Positions 34,103 through 46,930 of a stretch of DNA of 64,000 nucleotides are shown in pieces. Numbering within the stretch: position 1 is the stretch's first letter; the number at the start of each line of letters is the position of its first letter. The notes beneath the pieces are model-generated. The model made no database searches. It was not told the origin of the DNA and saw only the letters and a program-made list of their open reading frames with translations. The DNA is from Sphagnum magellanicum. Its lineage: Eukaryota; Streptophyta; Sphagnopsida; Sphagnales; Sphagnaceae. Where the stretch lies: positions 5,022,001 to 5,086,000 of the forward strand of contig CM038919.1 in assembly GCA_021904315.1 (NCBI GenBank). The letters are read 5' to 3'. The translations under genes and the position numbers were made by a program.

Positions 34103-37100
34103 AAAATCTTTTGAAGTGGTAGTATTGAGACATTCAAGTCCTTACATTTGCAACTTTCACTACCTAAGTTACTTTAGCCTTAGATGGCCTAAATAGCTAA
34201 CCTAGACCACTTAGGCAAGGTGGGCTAAGGTTGGTTGCTTAGCATAGCGGACCTAAGCTAAATAGGGTAGGTAGGTAAATAAATTACTTATTTTTACATT
34301 AATTATTAAGCAATGTAAGTAGTTAAATAAATTATTATAATTATTATGATATATTTATTATATTATATTATAATAAAAATCTTAATTAGATATATAATTG
34401 TTGTCAAAATATTGTTGACTTGTCAAAAATCTAGTAAAAAAATCTAGTAAAAAAAACCAACCAAAAAGACCTAGTCAAAATGGCCGGGTCTAAATTAACT
34501 TGTCCAAAATGACACTTTGGTCAAGTTGAACATGACGACAATTGGGATACTTTTTGGTCAATTTTTCCAATTGAAAAGCCGCATTTTCTTGTAATAAATT
34601 ACATTGGATTGGGGAAGTTATAATGTTTCCAAAAGAATGTGTGTGCTAGATTTTGATTAAAAGTCAATATGTTAAATGTGAATTGAACTTCAATATACAA
34701 TAACATGTTTCATATGAACACATGAAACAACATATATCAAAATTAGGTTACATTGAGAAATAATCATGGGTATATCTATAGAAAAAAACAGCCAAGTGAT
34801 GTGTATGCACTTTTAAAGGTTTTATGTATTGTTGGATGTTTTTTCATCACATGTTAAAATGAGTGTTATATTTATAAAACAATGTTTTTAAGATATCAAT
34901 GTAACACTTGGATAAATTTGATAACTATATAATGAACACAAAATATCTAGCACATTTTTTATAGACATTAACTATAATGATTTGAAACATTATTTTTGCA
35001 TTAGAAGTTTATTATTGTTTCAATATAATTTAAGCAATGTGTAAACAATTGGGAGCTTCCACATTAGCTTGTCAAGACCATCCTAAGAACTCCTTAAGAT
35101 GTGTTGTTGATTCTTTTTATCTTGAACTTATTTTCATAGATGTTAATGATGATTACTGATCAATACCAACTTTGGGTGGTGTAACAATTTAAACATGATT
35201 CATAAAATGTTCTTAGTTCATGGATTTACTTCAACCACATTGCAAATTGCAACTATGTACTTGTGTTCTTTTTCCATCCAAGAAATCAAATATATATATA
35301 TGTACATTATTTAAACCTTATATGTATAATTATCAAAATTGTGGCAATCTAAAGACTTGAAACAAAAAAAATTGTACACATCACACATGAATCTAAACAC
35401 ATAAATATATTTTGATGTTAACTTGAACATCAAAACAAAATCATTCTTCCAACAAATTTTTCATATTAAAAAATTGTTTTGCACCCTCACATTGCCCCAA
35501 AACTATTCATTAATCCATGGCAATCTAACCAAGGTATAGTTGTAAAAGGTGAATCCCAAGTGTTGCCATCTTCAACAAGCTTTTTCCATGAGTTGTTTAT
35601 ACATTATAGGATACATAGCAATCTCACATGTTCAATAGGACCATCCTTGTGGTCTTGCAATTGATGCAAGATGTGCTCATGCTCAAGGCCGTGGAACAAT
35701 AAAGGGAATAATGAAAGACTTGATGTTGTAAAGGTCGACTTAAACCATGGAAAAGTTTCCATTGCAAAAAATACCCTTTTTTATTTTTGTTGACATTTGT
35801 AAGTTTGGATAGGAAACTTCTCCATATTAACTTCACATATGCCATACCATGATAAATTTGGGATCTAAATGAAAAGTTTGCATTCAAATTTATATTTTAT
35901 GTTGCAATTTGAATCAATTGTAGTTCAAGCTAAAAATTTGTAGTTGTACACATTCTAGTTTCAATCTTGCTTATAAACTCTCCAAGGCAAACATATGACC
36001 TCTCAAATCCAAGTGCACAATGTGGCCTTCAAACATTATGACCTTCAAAATTGAAGATTCAATTCCATGAACAAATTTAGTTGGAATGTTTATTAAATGA
36101 ATTTGTAAAGTTGTAGATAATGATGGGACATGTGTGTTGAGGAGTGAATAGGGCATCAAGCTTCAAAGTGATTAGAATTTCAAGTCTTTTAAATATTACA
36201 AAGCTTGAATGATTTTTAAAAACCAAGTATAAGGGGTGTTCAATGTTACAAAACTTGAATACATAAAAAAAGATCATTATGAAGCTTGAGTGCATAGAGA
36301 GAACCAATGCACAGGGAGTTTCAACACTTATATGTACAAGCTTAAATTAATAGTTTGAATGAAGAAGTAGATGCAAGGAGAAAAGGTGGGCAACAATGCA
36401 AGGTTATAGGGATGAAAGAAATTTAGGTTGCATAAGAAAAGAAAGGCCCCATTGGACCTACACTTGATTACTTCACAATGTTTAACAGATGGGGGATGAG
36501 CCAATTATAAGGCCACAACATGGCCTATAGGTTGGGCTAGAAGGTTGGTCTAGAGATTTTTTTCAAATCATTTTGGAACTAATTGGAATGATGATAAAAA
36601 AACCAAACTAGTTATTCCAAAGAATTGAAATTTTAATGTTTGCAACTAGTTTTTATATGCAGTAGCCTTTACAATAAGGATCCATTGCATATATAATGTT
36701 TGCCCAAAACACCTTTTGCAATAAATATTTTAAATGTAAGAAATAATTTTTGTTGGGAGGGGGGTTATGGGTTGTAATTGGGACCTTGGTGGTGACCATC
36801 AACATTATGGACTAAGTAATTGGCATGATGTTGTTGGTTATTGAAAAAAAATTTATTGAGGGAATGTTGATGTTATTTTGTATAACCAATGGCCTTGAGC
36901 CATTTACTAGACATAACTAATGTTCTTTACATCATAACCTACTTTGTAGCTGGATGAGTATTGCTTAAATTTATCCATACACAAAATGGATATGCATCAT
37001 TTTTTGTCCACACACGAAATGACATATAAACATTTTAATAATTGGGGGGCATGGATGTCCTCAAAAGAATAAACAAATGATAAGCATAAAACCAATGCAT

Positions 37101-37539
37101 GTCATAAAACAAATGACATGCATCAAAAGACCACCTTGTCAATTTGGGCTCTGTCATTTTTATTAACAAAGTAATTAACTATTTGAATGTAGATAGTGAC
37201 CCGTTAAATTAAACCTTTTATTATTATTATTATTAAGTGGGTAGGTAAGTAGGTAGGTAGGTAATAAATAGGACTAGGTAGGTTTAAAAAAACATTTAAG
37301 TAAGTAGGTGTTAGCCTAACCTAACATAGCCAACCTAACCTAACTTAATTGAATTACTTTAATTTAGCCTACAATTACATTAGCCCTCTAAGCATGCACA
37401 TAGGTTGCAAGTGTAAAGAATTGAACTCCAAACCTTCATAATGATAAACCAAGTCCTTACTAATGGATAACACTATCAAAGGTGTTTAGCTTTTATCAAG
37501 TTTTTTATTTCATGCACATTTATTTCACATCACTAAACA

Positions 37540-37925
37540 TAGTGGTTAAATCCAAATGACATCTAGTGGTTAAAATCACGTTAAACTTAATGGTTAAATC
37601 AAATGGTTAAACCTAATGACTAAAACTAATAATCTAATTTAATGGTTTAGTTTAATGCCTAAACATAATTTGATTAAACTTTGTTAAACATAGTGATTAA
37701 ACATAATTGATAAACCTAATAGCTAGATTTTATAACAAAACTTTGGTTAAACCCAAGTTATATTTAATAATTAAACTTCGGTTAAACCTAGTGATCAAAT
37801 CTAATGATTTGATTTAAGCAAAATCTAACGGCTAAACATAATGGATACATTTAATATTTAAATTTAATGGTTAAACATAATAACTAAACCTCATGGTTAG
37901 ACCTAGTGGTTAAATTTAAGTAAGT
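37540..37925. repeat. Degenerate tandem repeat of GGTTAAACCTAAT-type words
   Basis: Words such as 'tggttaaacctaatg', 'ggttaaatc' and 'taaacataatgg' recur every 10-25 bases over about 380 bases on the same strand, without a strict period. Likely an old, eroded short-unit satellite. Confidence 0.55.
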
Positions 37926-39589
37926 AAATGGGTGGGTAAGTAAGTAAATAAATAGTATGTAGGTCGGTGGGTAGGGAAATAGGTAGGTTGTACAAAGGTG
38001 AGAAAATATACATTATGAAAAATCACATCCATTGAAACCACACTATGTTGGGCAAGGATATATAGCGAATATCTTGGAATAACTGAAGATTTAAACATAA
38101 TGAATTAATCAATGTAATTATAGGCTAATTAAACATTATAGGTAGGACAACCTAGCTTTGGATAGATTCTAAGTAGAATGAGTAGTGAATAAAATTTTAG
38201 GTTAACTAGACATTATAGGCAAGAAAAACAAACAACATAATTTTGGACAATTAAAGGATTTGAATGCTAACATTTTGACATTATAAAAGTTATGGGGAGT
38301 ATATAGAAGACATTTTTGGGGTATAGGTTGGATGTATAGAAGCATGTAATCATTAAGAATTAAGGTTTGGGAGGGGGGACTTCACCATTTTTAGGTTTAA
38401 AATTCAACACTAAATAATTTTCATCTTGAAGTGGGGTTAGTATGTAGAAAGGATGTTGGTTCTAGATGTCTTTTTGTTGAATGGAAAATGAAAAAAAGGA
38501 AGAAGGGTGAGGATCATGACAAAGTGAAAGGAAAAGCTTTAGGGTAACCTATTGTTGTTAAGGAAAGGAAGTAAGATGGTAGCGAAGAGGAGAGGACAAC
38601 AAAAACATGCATGGAAGAGGGGGAGGGAGGGAGGAAGGAAGGAGGAAAGAATGAGGTGGCCAAAGGTAGAGTAAGAGGGGGAACTACGTGTTTTTGTTGA
38701 ACATCTGAACCTTGGTGAACACAAAGAAAAATAAACATTTGGGGAAGGAGGTTGTGGGAATGTTGTGCACGGTAGGAAAAAATCATTGCATATTGTCATC
38801 GTTGATCATGTTGTATTTTAGTTTTAGTTAACATTGCTAAGAACTAGAACAAAAAATAAAATTAGACATTAGGAACCATAGATAATAACAAGAAAGGAGG
38901 GTTAGGTTACAAGGAAGACAAGGTGTGTAAATAGTAGTGACAATTAATTAGTTTAGAATTTGAACTCGCAAGTGTTGTTAAAGAATCCATTTAGTAAACC
39001 CCTTGGCAAAATTGTTAAGGGTAGGGAAAATGAACTCACTAGAAATTTAAACAAATAAGTATGACTTAAAACCTAGGGTGTAATATTTTACTTAACACAT
39101 TGTTTTTCAACTAGAGCTCCAAAGCAATTTATATACAACTACACTATAACTAGAGCATGGAAATAAGGCTAATTAATAAATAAAATGTCACATTAAAAAA
39201 TCAAGGAGAAATTGCAAGTTAGTTGTAAATGGGACACCTATTTGGTGTAATGTAAGCATCATACATACAAGTGTAGTCAATTATGTTTGACTATTTGGCA
39301 AGTTACACTTTAGTGGCCTATGGCAACTACATTACACTAAGTGAAAATGTAACACTCAATCATTAATTACATTGCAACTAATGTATGATTTCAACACATA
39401 TGATCATGCCACATGCACACATTTCCACCATCCATTACATATGACATTTGCGATTAATTATCAATTAAGATTGCCATTGATACAACTAGTTATGCAACTT
39501 TGTTGTTACTATAAAAATATTATTTTTCCACTATTTTGTGATTGTTCTTCAACTATTAGTGGGTAAATAACTAAAAAAATTCATATGTA

Positions 39590-40290
39590 AGTCTTAATAT
39601 TTAATAATGATTTTTTTCAATAATTTATTATCTATTAAATATTATTTAATAGTTAATATGAATTCATCAATCTAATTTAGATAATTTGTTTTTTAATTTA
39701 TTCAAATACTTAGTTTTAAAATAATTAATCATCAATTCAAAAATTCAGATAATTAATTATTTTATAATTATTTATTTTCCCAAATTCATATTTAATCTTC
39801 AATAATTAATAATATTTTTCCAATAATGTATTAAATATTAAATATTATATATTATATAAATGATTTAATTACTATAAATTAATGAATTAAACTGAATAAT
39901 TATTTGAAATAACTAGCTAGCAAATTAGATGAGTTGGATTAATAATTTAAATAATTAGTTAGTACCTTAATTCAAATAATTAATAATCTAAATTAAATAT
40001 CTAAAATTAATTACTTGAATGCACTAACTAGCTAATTATTTGAATTAGAATAATTAATTCAAATAACCATTTCATATAATCCAAATAATTATTTAAATTA
40101 AACTTATTAATTCAGAAAAATAATTAAAATGATTATTAAAAATAATTAATTCACATATAATAATAAATTAATCACTTATTTAGTTGCAAAATTTACAAAA
40201 TTAAAATTAAACAAAAAAAATGGATTTTTTTATTAAAAAATTACAATTCAATTTATAACTAATGTGCAACTAAAATATTTAACCAATAAG
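39590..40290. repeat. Extremely AT-rich block
   Basis: About 700 bases made almost only of A and T, with recurring 'aattaattcaaataatt' words in both orientations. No coding capacity. It could be an eroded satellite or a matrix-attachment-like region. The sequence alone does not decide. Confidence 0.6.
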
Positions 40291-40374
40291 TTTTGTCCTA
40301 TAATGTCATTTCACAAATTATATTTTTAAAATGTCTTTCTTATATGCTCCCATTAAAATATGACGCACTCCCAA

Positions 40375-41065
40375 TTCCTTGAAGGACTCAAATGTGAGTC
40401 CAAGTAGAAGACAACGAAAGAGAGAGGAGTCGGGGCAAGTTCCCTAGCTCACAACATTTTGAGGGGTAGAAGGGCATGTTGGAGCTTCAGGATGGGACTA
40501 GGAAGAGTTGACAAGTTTCACTCACTCACACGCGCCTGCACACAATCCACACAAAGTTATTAGTGCATAGTTAGAACACCTTTGGTGTTAGGATGACCCA
40601 TAGGCAACACGGACACATTAGACTCACCACGACCCGGACTTGGGGGAAGGCATCACCTTCCCCTTTATAGTATACTCTGTGGTTGGTCACAGAGCCTACA
40701 TCCAAATGGTTTTTCTCTCCCGGGACCCCTGAATGGGAGTCTCTAAATCACGCCAAATGGGATTTTCGCAATTTTGGAGTCCCATAACTTTGCGAGCAGA
40801 CCTCAGATTGACGTGCGATTTAAAGCAAAGTTATAGCTCTCATCGAGAGCTTTCCAACGGTATGTTGCATGCCCTCTGCAACTAAGTAAATCGGGTCGAT
40901 TCCTGACGTTTTCTGATCGAGAGTCAAACTGACAGTTTGACTCCCGGCCCTTCTTTTGGCCATAACTTGTGTTTCAGATGTCCAAATGAGCAATGTGAGC
41001 CCATTTTAGACATCTACGTTCCAAGGGCTTTCCAATGATATAAAGAACACCACAATCCATTGATT
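40375..41065 (-). mobile_element. Dispersed LTR-like repeat, copy B (inverted)
   Basis: Reverse complement of the repeat at 7640-8310. Matching landmarks include 'gaagcttcaggatggga'-like sequence at 40480, 'agtatact' at 40670, 'acatccaaatgg' at 40700, 'cccgggacccc', 'gagagctttccaacgg' at 40845 and 'agtttgactcccgg' at 40930. Non-coding, old and without a visible partner nearby, so possibly a solo LTR fossil. Confidence 0.5.
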
Positions 41066-42903
41066 TTTAATCAAAATATATATATGTGTTATTCAAGCCC
41101 CTAACCAATAATCAAAATGTACATGTCCATTAATAAAAAATGACAAATTAATCAAGTTGAACCTAAAAAAAACTATGATTTGTAGTGGTGAAAAATTAAA
41201 AAAATAGTTTTGACTAATTGTGTTTTATTTTTTGGAAAGTCTTTGGGGTCAATTCCCTTTTATTAAAAACATCTTGGGTAAGTTTTGGATTTTTTTCAAA
41301 AAATTAGAACCTTTGGTTAAAATTAATGTTTTTTTTTTCAAACATGGGGGGTTATTAGGTATTAGGGTTTAAGTTTTTTTACAAGGGGTTAGTTTGGGTA
41401 GTAGTTAGGGTTTAGGGATTAAAATCTTGTCAAAACCCAAAAAATTGATTGTTGCCATTACAAAGCAAGTAGTGCAAAAATTGCATCTATTTTTATTTGA
41501 AAACAATGAAACTACATTTAACTGGTAAGAATTATGTGTTTAATGTTCAATCACTACTCACATATGCAACAATATGCTTCCTCAAAATTGTGCTATCAAA
41601 CAATGCCATTTGACATTGGACAAACCATCATTTTAACTAAACAAACAAATGACTTCAATATTACACATTATGAATGACAATAATCCTCAATAATGCCTAG
41701 TAAAATGATAACAAAATAAACTTGACAAATTACTAAAAAATAAATAAAATAATAATAAATCTATGATAAATCCAACCACACAAAATTAATGATGTACCTC
41801 TAAATCTAAAGATAAATCCAACCACAAATCAACACATGATTAACCCACAAAAAAAATAAAAAAATAAAAAAATGGTTCCAACATATGACTATAACACATA
41901 ATTGTGTAACACATAAATCTAATTTCTATTGCAACATATGATTCCCCACCAATATCTAACATGCAAAACAAAATCACATTGACTTCCTATAGCCTTTTGC
42001 GTGACAAAATTTTTTATGAAGGAAAACAACTTCAACATATGAATGACATAATTTACAAAAGATTTTAGCCAAACATATATGATTCTAAAAAAAGACCAAC
42101 AAAATTTACAAAACACCTTGTAAATCTTAATTCTAATCAAGTGCATGTTACTCATTTTATATTTTAGGAAGCATTTGAGATAAAATGGTATTTTTTTATT
42201 TTGTTATGAAATAATGGCATATTCTAGCGATATTTTGAATATATTTTCATAATGAATTATAGGCACCTTATTTATATATTTTTAATAAATTGCACCTAAT
42301 AATATTTTGCACACCATTTGGAATAAAATGGAAGTGATTTCCCTAAGGCCTTAATTGAACCTACATTGAAGATCATAAGGACATTCATAGGTTGAACCCA
42401 TTTCATCATAGGAATTTGTGGCAAATGTGAGGTACAAAAATACTTTACACTACGATATTAAGTGGGCTTTTAATTTTCAACTCCAACCTTATAATGCACC
42501 AAGAAAATAATATACGATAGTACCTTTACCATTTTGGTCTTGGGGAATAATTAATTAAATTTGAAATTTTAAGTTTAGCACTTGGTTTTTTAATTTTGAA
42601 ATTTTTGGTAAATAATGGTTATACAAACTAATAAACATGGTCTTACCAATGTTATGAAATAGTCTAATGTGTCTATATTGTTTTAGTTATAAATTGATGT
42701 CATGGAAGGTTTGCAGTTCAAAACCTAACAATTGAACTTTTGATTTTATAAAAATTTCAGCATAAATAATTTGAAAAGTTTGACAAAGCAAAGAATAATT
42801 TAATTTATGCCAAAATGCTAAAGTATTTTGATAAACAAAATATATTGGGAGAAAAATGCTAATAGAAAAAAATAAGGATGAAAGTAAAAGCATGAATTTA
42901 AAA
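41066..42903. other. Intergenic, no gene seen
   Basis: AT-rich DNA with poly-A/T runs and a 'ttagggtttaag' and 'agtagttagggtttaggg' telomere-like word near 41358-41420. Nothing coding is supported. Confidence 0.5.
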
Positions 42904-44870
42904 TCAAATGTGATCAAAGTTTGAATCTTCCTCAAGGAAATCCTTTTCATCAATTAATTTGTTATACTTTTTAATCATAGTAGAATCCTTTTTTAAAAAT
43001 TCAACCATGGTTTTAGGTTTTGAAGGTCCATCACACCCAACATGAACATCATTGGGCTAATTTTTGATGATGAGTCAATATAGATTTTCGATCCCAAGCT
43101 TAAATTATTTGAAATTAGTGATAACATTTGCAACATTAAAAATTTGCTATATTTTTTATATGCGATCTGATAATGTTAAGGACTTGATGAGCAAGGAAAA
43201 CAACATGGGAAAATTATGTTGCATGATTTGCCCACCAAACTAAAGGGTTTTCAATCTTTATTGGTTGCACTAACAATTGTCACTATAATCACAATTTATT
43301 CTTCAAGGTGGACATGATTACATCATCATTTGACATAATCTATGCAAAAAATAGGTAATCATCTTCAATTATCGCTAGTTGATCTACTACCATGTTAACA
43401 TGATTTAAATGAAAGAACATTTATAATAAAGAAGAAACACAATATTAATGCCATTAATTGTCACAATTTGAATGACATGTGCATTGCCCATGAAATTTTA
43501 TATATAATTTCATGTTCTTGAAATGGGGGTTGAACACAGTAGCTAACATGTTATAGGCCTTAATTTGATTATAAGCTAAAATAATTGTCAAGAATAAAAA
43601 TTTGAACTTTGATGACTTGTGTCATCATCCTTAACTTGAATTCCTACAATTTTGAATCAAAGTCCCCATGAATTAGTGATTGATTTAAATCTTGAACCTT
43701 AGCCACATCAACTTTCATAACAATGTATAAAATTAAAGTAAAGGAAAGGGCATTTGACAACAACCAAATATAACCTTGACTTTGGTTTAAAACACAAAGT
43801 TTTACAATAGCAAGTGGCATATCTATAATGAGTTGATTAAAGCCCAAGTTAAAAACATTGGCACTTTAAAATATAAATGTGAAACTTGTCATCCATAATA
43901 AATGGAAATAACATTAAATAATACTCTAATGTTCAAGGTGGAATATGGAGACTAAATAAACAAATTATGACTTCACAAAGTTTTTAACATCTTACTAGGC
44001 ATTCCTTGAATAATATATAAGATTCCTTCCACTCTTGCTCCCTTCCCATATTTTTTAATCCAAGTAATGATTTTTTGGAACAATGATTGAACTTTTTTCA
44101 AGCTAAATTCTAAAAATCCAACACAAAATTTAGTACTATCTTTAGCACATTAAGTTGCCTTTGACATGGCATGCTCAAAACATGACGTTACAAATGGGCA
44201 TGTTAGCTGAAGGGCATAATAAGAAATCATAGAAATCAATGTTGAAATCAAAGTATTTAAATTAAACCTTTCATCTTTGACATATATATGCAATTCCTTT
44301 GTCAAGTAAACCAAAGGAATCAACAAAACTTTCACCTAATTTGCCATGGCAACACTTACAATGTTATGTATTTCAAAAATCCCAATTGTCACATGGGTGA
44401 GCTCCCATGAGGTGTTGATGAATCTCACAACCACAACAAAGGTATCAAATCCCACAAGAAACATCCAAAGGTTAAATGAACATGTACAAGTAACACAAGA
44501 TGCAAGGGTTGGGATGACACATTTATTTTAAACTTCTTCCAACATATCATTTGGCAATGAAATGGAAATTGCACATGCCCACATTGTCACAAAACCAAAC
44601 ACTTCATCCATGGATTTTCAATAGAAAATAAAGGTCAATAACATTTTGTAACACCAAGTTTTCCAAAAAACATGTTGTAAGGGATTTGATTTGTTTTAAA
44701 GGTGTTAGTTGCCAAAAAAGTCTATGATTTAAAAAGGGGAGACATTTTTGCTTTTCTTTAAGTTTTACAACCTTTTGTAACAAAAATAATCCCCATTTCT
44801 TGTACAAATTTGGATGTTCATGACAAGCATGATTTTTCAAAACACTTGTGGTTCTTGTTGTAGCTCACAA
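42904..44870 (-). pseudogene. hAT-family transposase relic, second subfamily
   Basis: On the minus strand the His pair of a BED-type finger (MKNHACHEHPNLYKKWGLF, about 44840) is followed by VVKLKEKQK. The conserved core then reads GFDTFVVVVRFINTSWELTH (about 44450), LHIYVKDERFNL (about 44270), CFEHAMSKAT (about 44160) and LFQKIITWIKKYGKG (about 44040). After a decayed middle (43644-43847, NQSQGYIWLLSNAL) it ends with PNDVHVGCDGPSKPKTMVEF and an acidic tail stopping at 42904. The layout parallels the relic at 19708-21865, including an acidic Lys/Glu-rich C-terminus, but the sequence differs enough to be another lineage of the same hAT group. Several stops and shifts show it is inactive. Confidence 0.7.
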
Positions 44871-46930
44871 GCTTGTTATGTTTTCTATCAATGTGTTGAT
44901 GATTGATGATCAGGAGATCGTATACTTTAGTCGGCCAACAACTTTGGAATCAAAATCTCCCAAGTTGCATCCATTTCAACATCGGATGCTTAATATGATC
45001 CAAACTCAACTTCGAGTTAAGACATAAAATCAATGTCATTATTGCCATCACATGAAATCGATGTTGTAAGTTGTGTAACATTCATTGATCCCACTATAAA
45101 CATCTTTATATGGGTTTTGTTTTATTAATTGTTGCTTGGAAAAAAAAAGGGTCATAAAGCTTACACCTATGAGAATTCAATGTCATCTTTTTCATCACAA
45201 AGTGTTATTGAAAACAACTATCGCGTGGCACTTGTGGATGCCATAATTGAAAACATGCAATGTGTATAAATTTTGTTCTTTCAACTATTGCTTGTAAAAA
45301 CAAGGGTTGAAGATTGAGGATAAAGACAAAGAAACTATAAGAAAGGCATAAAAAAAGAGAAAGAATAAAAACCTTGCTAGTGCAAAAAAACTAATGAAAT
45401 AGGAAGAAAAAAGGTGATGGAAAAAGAAAAACTTACTTGTAGCACATGATGACCATCACAAAAATCACTATACTAATAACTATGACAATTATTATGCTTT
45501 GTAATTTGAGCAAAAACTTTAGTGATGTGGTTTAAACTTTAGATTTCAATTTTTTAAAAATGAAAATGACAAAGAGATCAAAATTACTTGTGTAACATGA
45601 TGACGATGACAATGATATGTTACAAATGCATGTACTAACTAAATGTTTAATGATGTAACAAAAGGTTCAATGAAAAACCAAAAAAAACCACAGTGGTGTG
45701 AGAGAGAAACTTACTTGTTTATGTAAACAAGTTTGTGTTTGTTTACTTGTTTGTGTAGGTTTATCACCATTGTGATGACTACCATGCAAATGATATATTG
45801 TAAAACTAATATTACCCATACTTCTAAAGAATTGCCCAACATTGGTTTTTGACCAACATTGGCCGATTACCTTGATGGCCCGGTCACCTAAGCTTGGTTT
45901 TAGTTTAGTTAGAAAAACTTAATTAAAACCACATTTCCATGTGGATTTAGGTAGATTTGGAACTTGATAGTTAGGATTTGATTGTTGAAAGTGCATTAGG
46001 ACCACCCCCTTGGTTCTATCATTAAAAAAAATTGGAATTGAACCCAAAATTCGATTTGAAAATTGATTGAGAACCAAAACCTAATTGACTTTTTGGAAAA
46101 ATAAAATAAAAATTCCATTTCAAGCCTTTAGGCTTTCATTTTAGGTCTAAAAATTGAACTACAAGTAAGATAAGTTGTGTATAGAGTGGGTTCATGGTTT
46201 TCTTGGTCATCACCTTGCTCATTAATTGACCTCTTTTGGTGGGCATGGTTGTGGTGATGGTGGTCTTCTTCTAATGAGTTTTTTTTTTTTTTTTTTTTGG
46301 GTCACATAGGTCATCATTTTTTCATTCAACTTGTTTTTATTTTCACAAGATCAAAAAACCTAGACTTCTTGAAAGAAAAAATTGATTCTATTTTTCCTTT
46401 TCTTTCAAGGAGTCCAATTTGTAATCTTGTAAACTCCCAAGACTTAAAGACTCTTTGCAATTTTTTTTCTATTTTTTGGACTTATACATATGATTTTTAT
46501 TTTTCAAGGAGTTCATTTCTTGGTCTTGTGACCTCATAAGATAAAAAGTAAAGTTTTGAATTTAAAAGTGATTTTTCCCAATAAAAAGTCCACTTTTTGG
46601 TCTTCCAAGCTCACAAGACCCCCCACAAAAAAGAAAAAGAAAAAGCTTGTTGAAAAAAATCCATTTTTTGAACTTGCAAAAACCGAAAGTTATTATTATT
46701 ATTATTAAACCCTAAAGTATTTTAGAAATTAAAAAAATATTATAATAATTTGCAAAGAATAAAAAGTGGACTTTCTAAATTTTGTTGAAGAATTTGGTGG
46801 AAATTTGTAACAGTTGTGTGGCAAAAACAGAATTTGTTGCACAAAAAGTTTCTCGTCAAGTTGTTGCAGCAAATTTTTTTGTTTCTGCGAATTCGTCGCA
46901 GCAGCGGTTTGATTGTGGTGGGTGGTAACC
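44871..46930. other. Intergenic upstream of riboflavin synthase
   Basis: Holds an ACCAGTGTTG-family fragment (45835-45960), a T20-type run near 46279-46298 and a (TTA)n run near 46690-46707. The last 200 bases before 46931 should contain the riboflavin synthase promoter, but no convincing TATA box stands out from the AT-rich background. Confidence 0.45.
45835..45960. repeat. ACCAGTGTTG-family repeat, fragment e
   Basis: GCCCAACATTGGTTTTTGACCAACATTGGCCGATTACC-type sequence combines both family termini within 40 bases. It may be two abutting ends of neighbouring copies or a strongly deleted one. Confidence 0.35.

Larger units (their letters stand above)
34103..40374. other. Long AT-rich intergenic stretch
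   Basis: Contains simple repeats listed separately, a GTAGGTAA-type tetranucleotide run near 37240-37285, another near 37915-37990, and a purine-rich block at 38550-38680. A doubtful LINE-like trace around 35480-35880 is discussed under rejected items. No host gene is supported. Confidence 0.45.

Noticed and set aside
35480-35880. Possible LINE reverse-transcriptase-linked zinc finger relic on the minus strand
   Set aside because: Fragments such as WKLFHGL and a C-x2-C followed by GPIEHVRLLC in another frame vaguely resemble the region, but there is no polymerase core nearby and the match is too weak to call.
39372-39566. Small open frame before the AT-rich block
   Set aside because: Short, no motif, and in low-complexity DNA.
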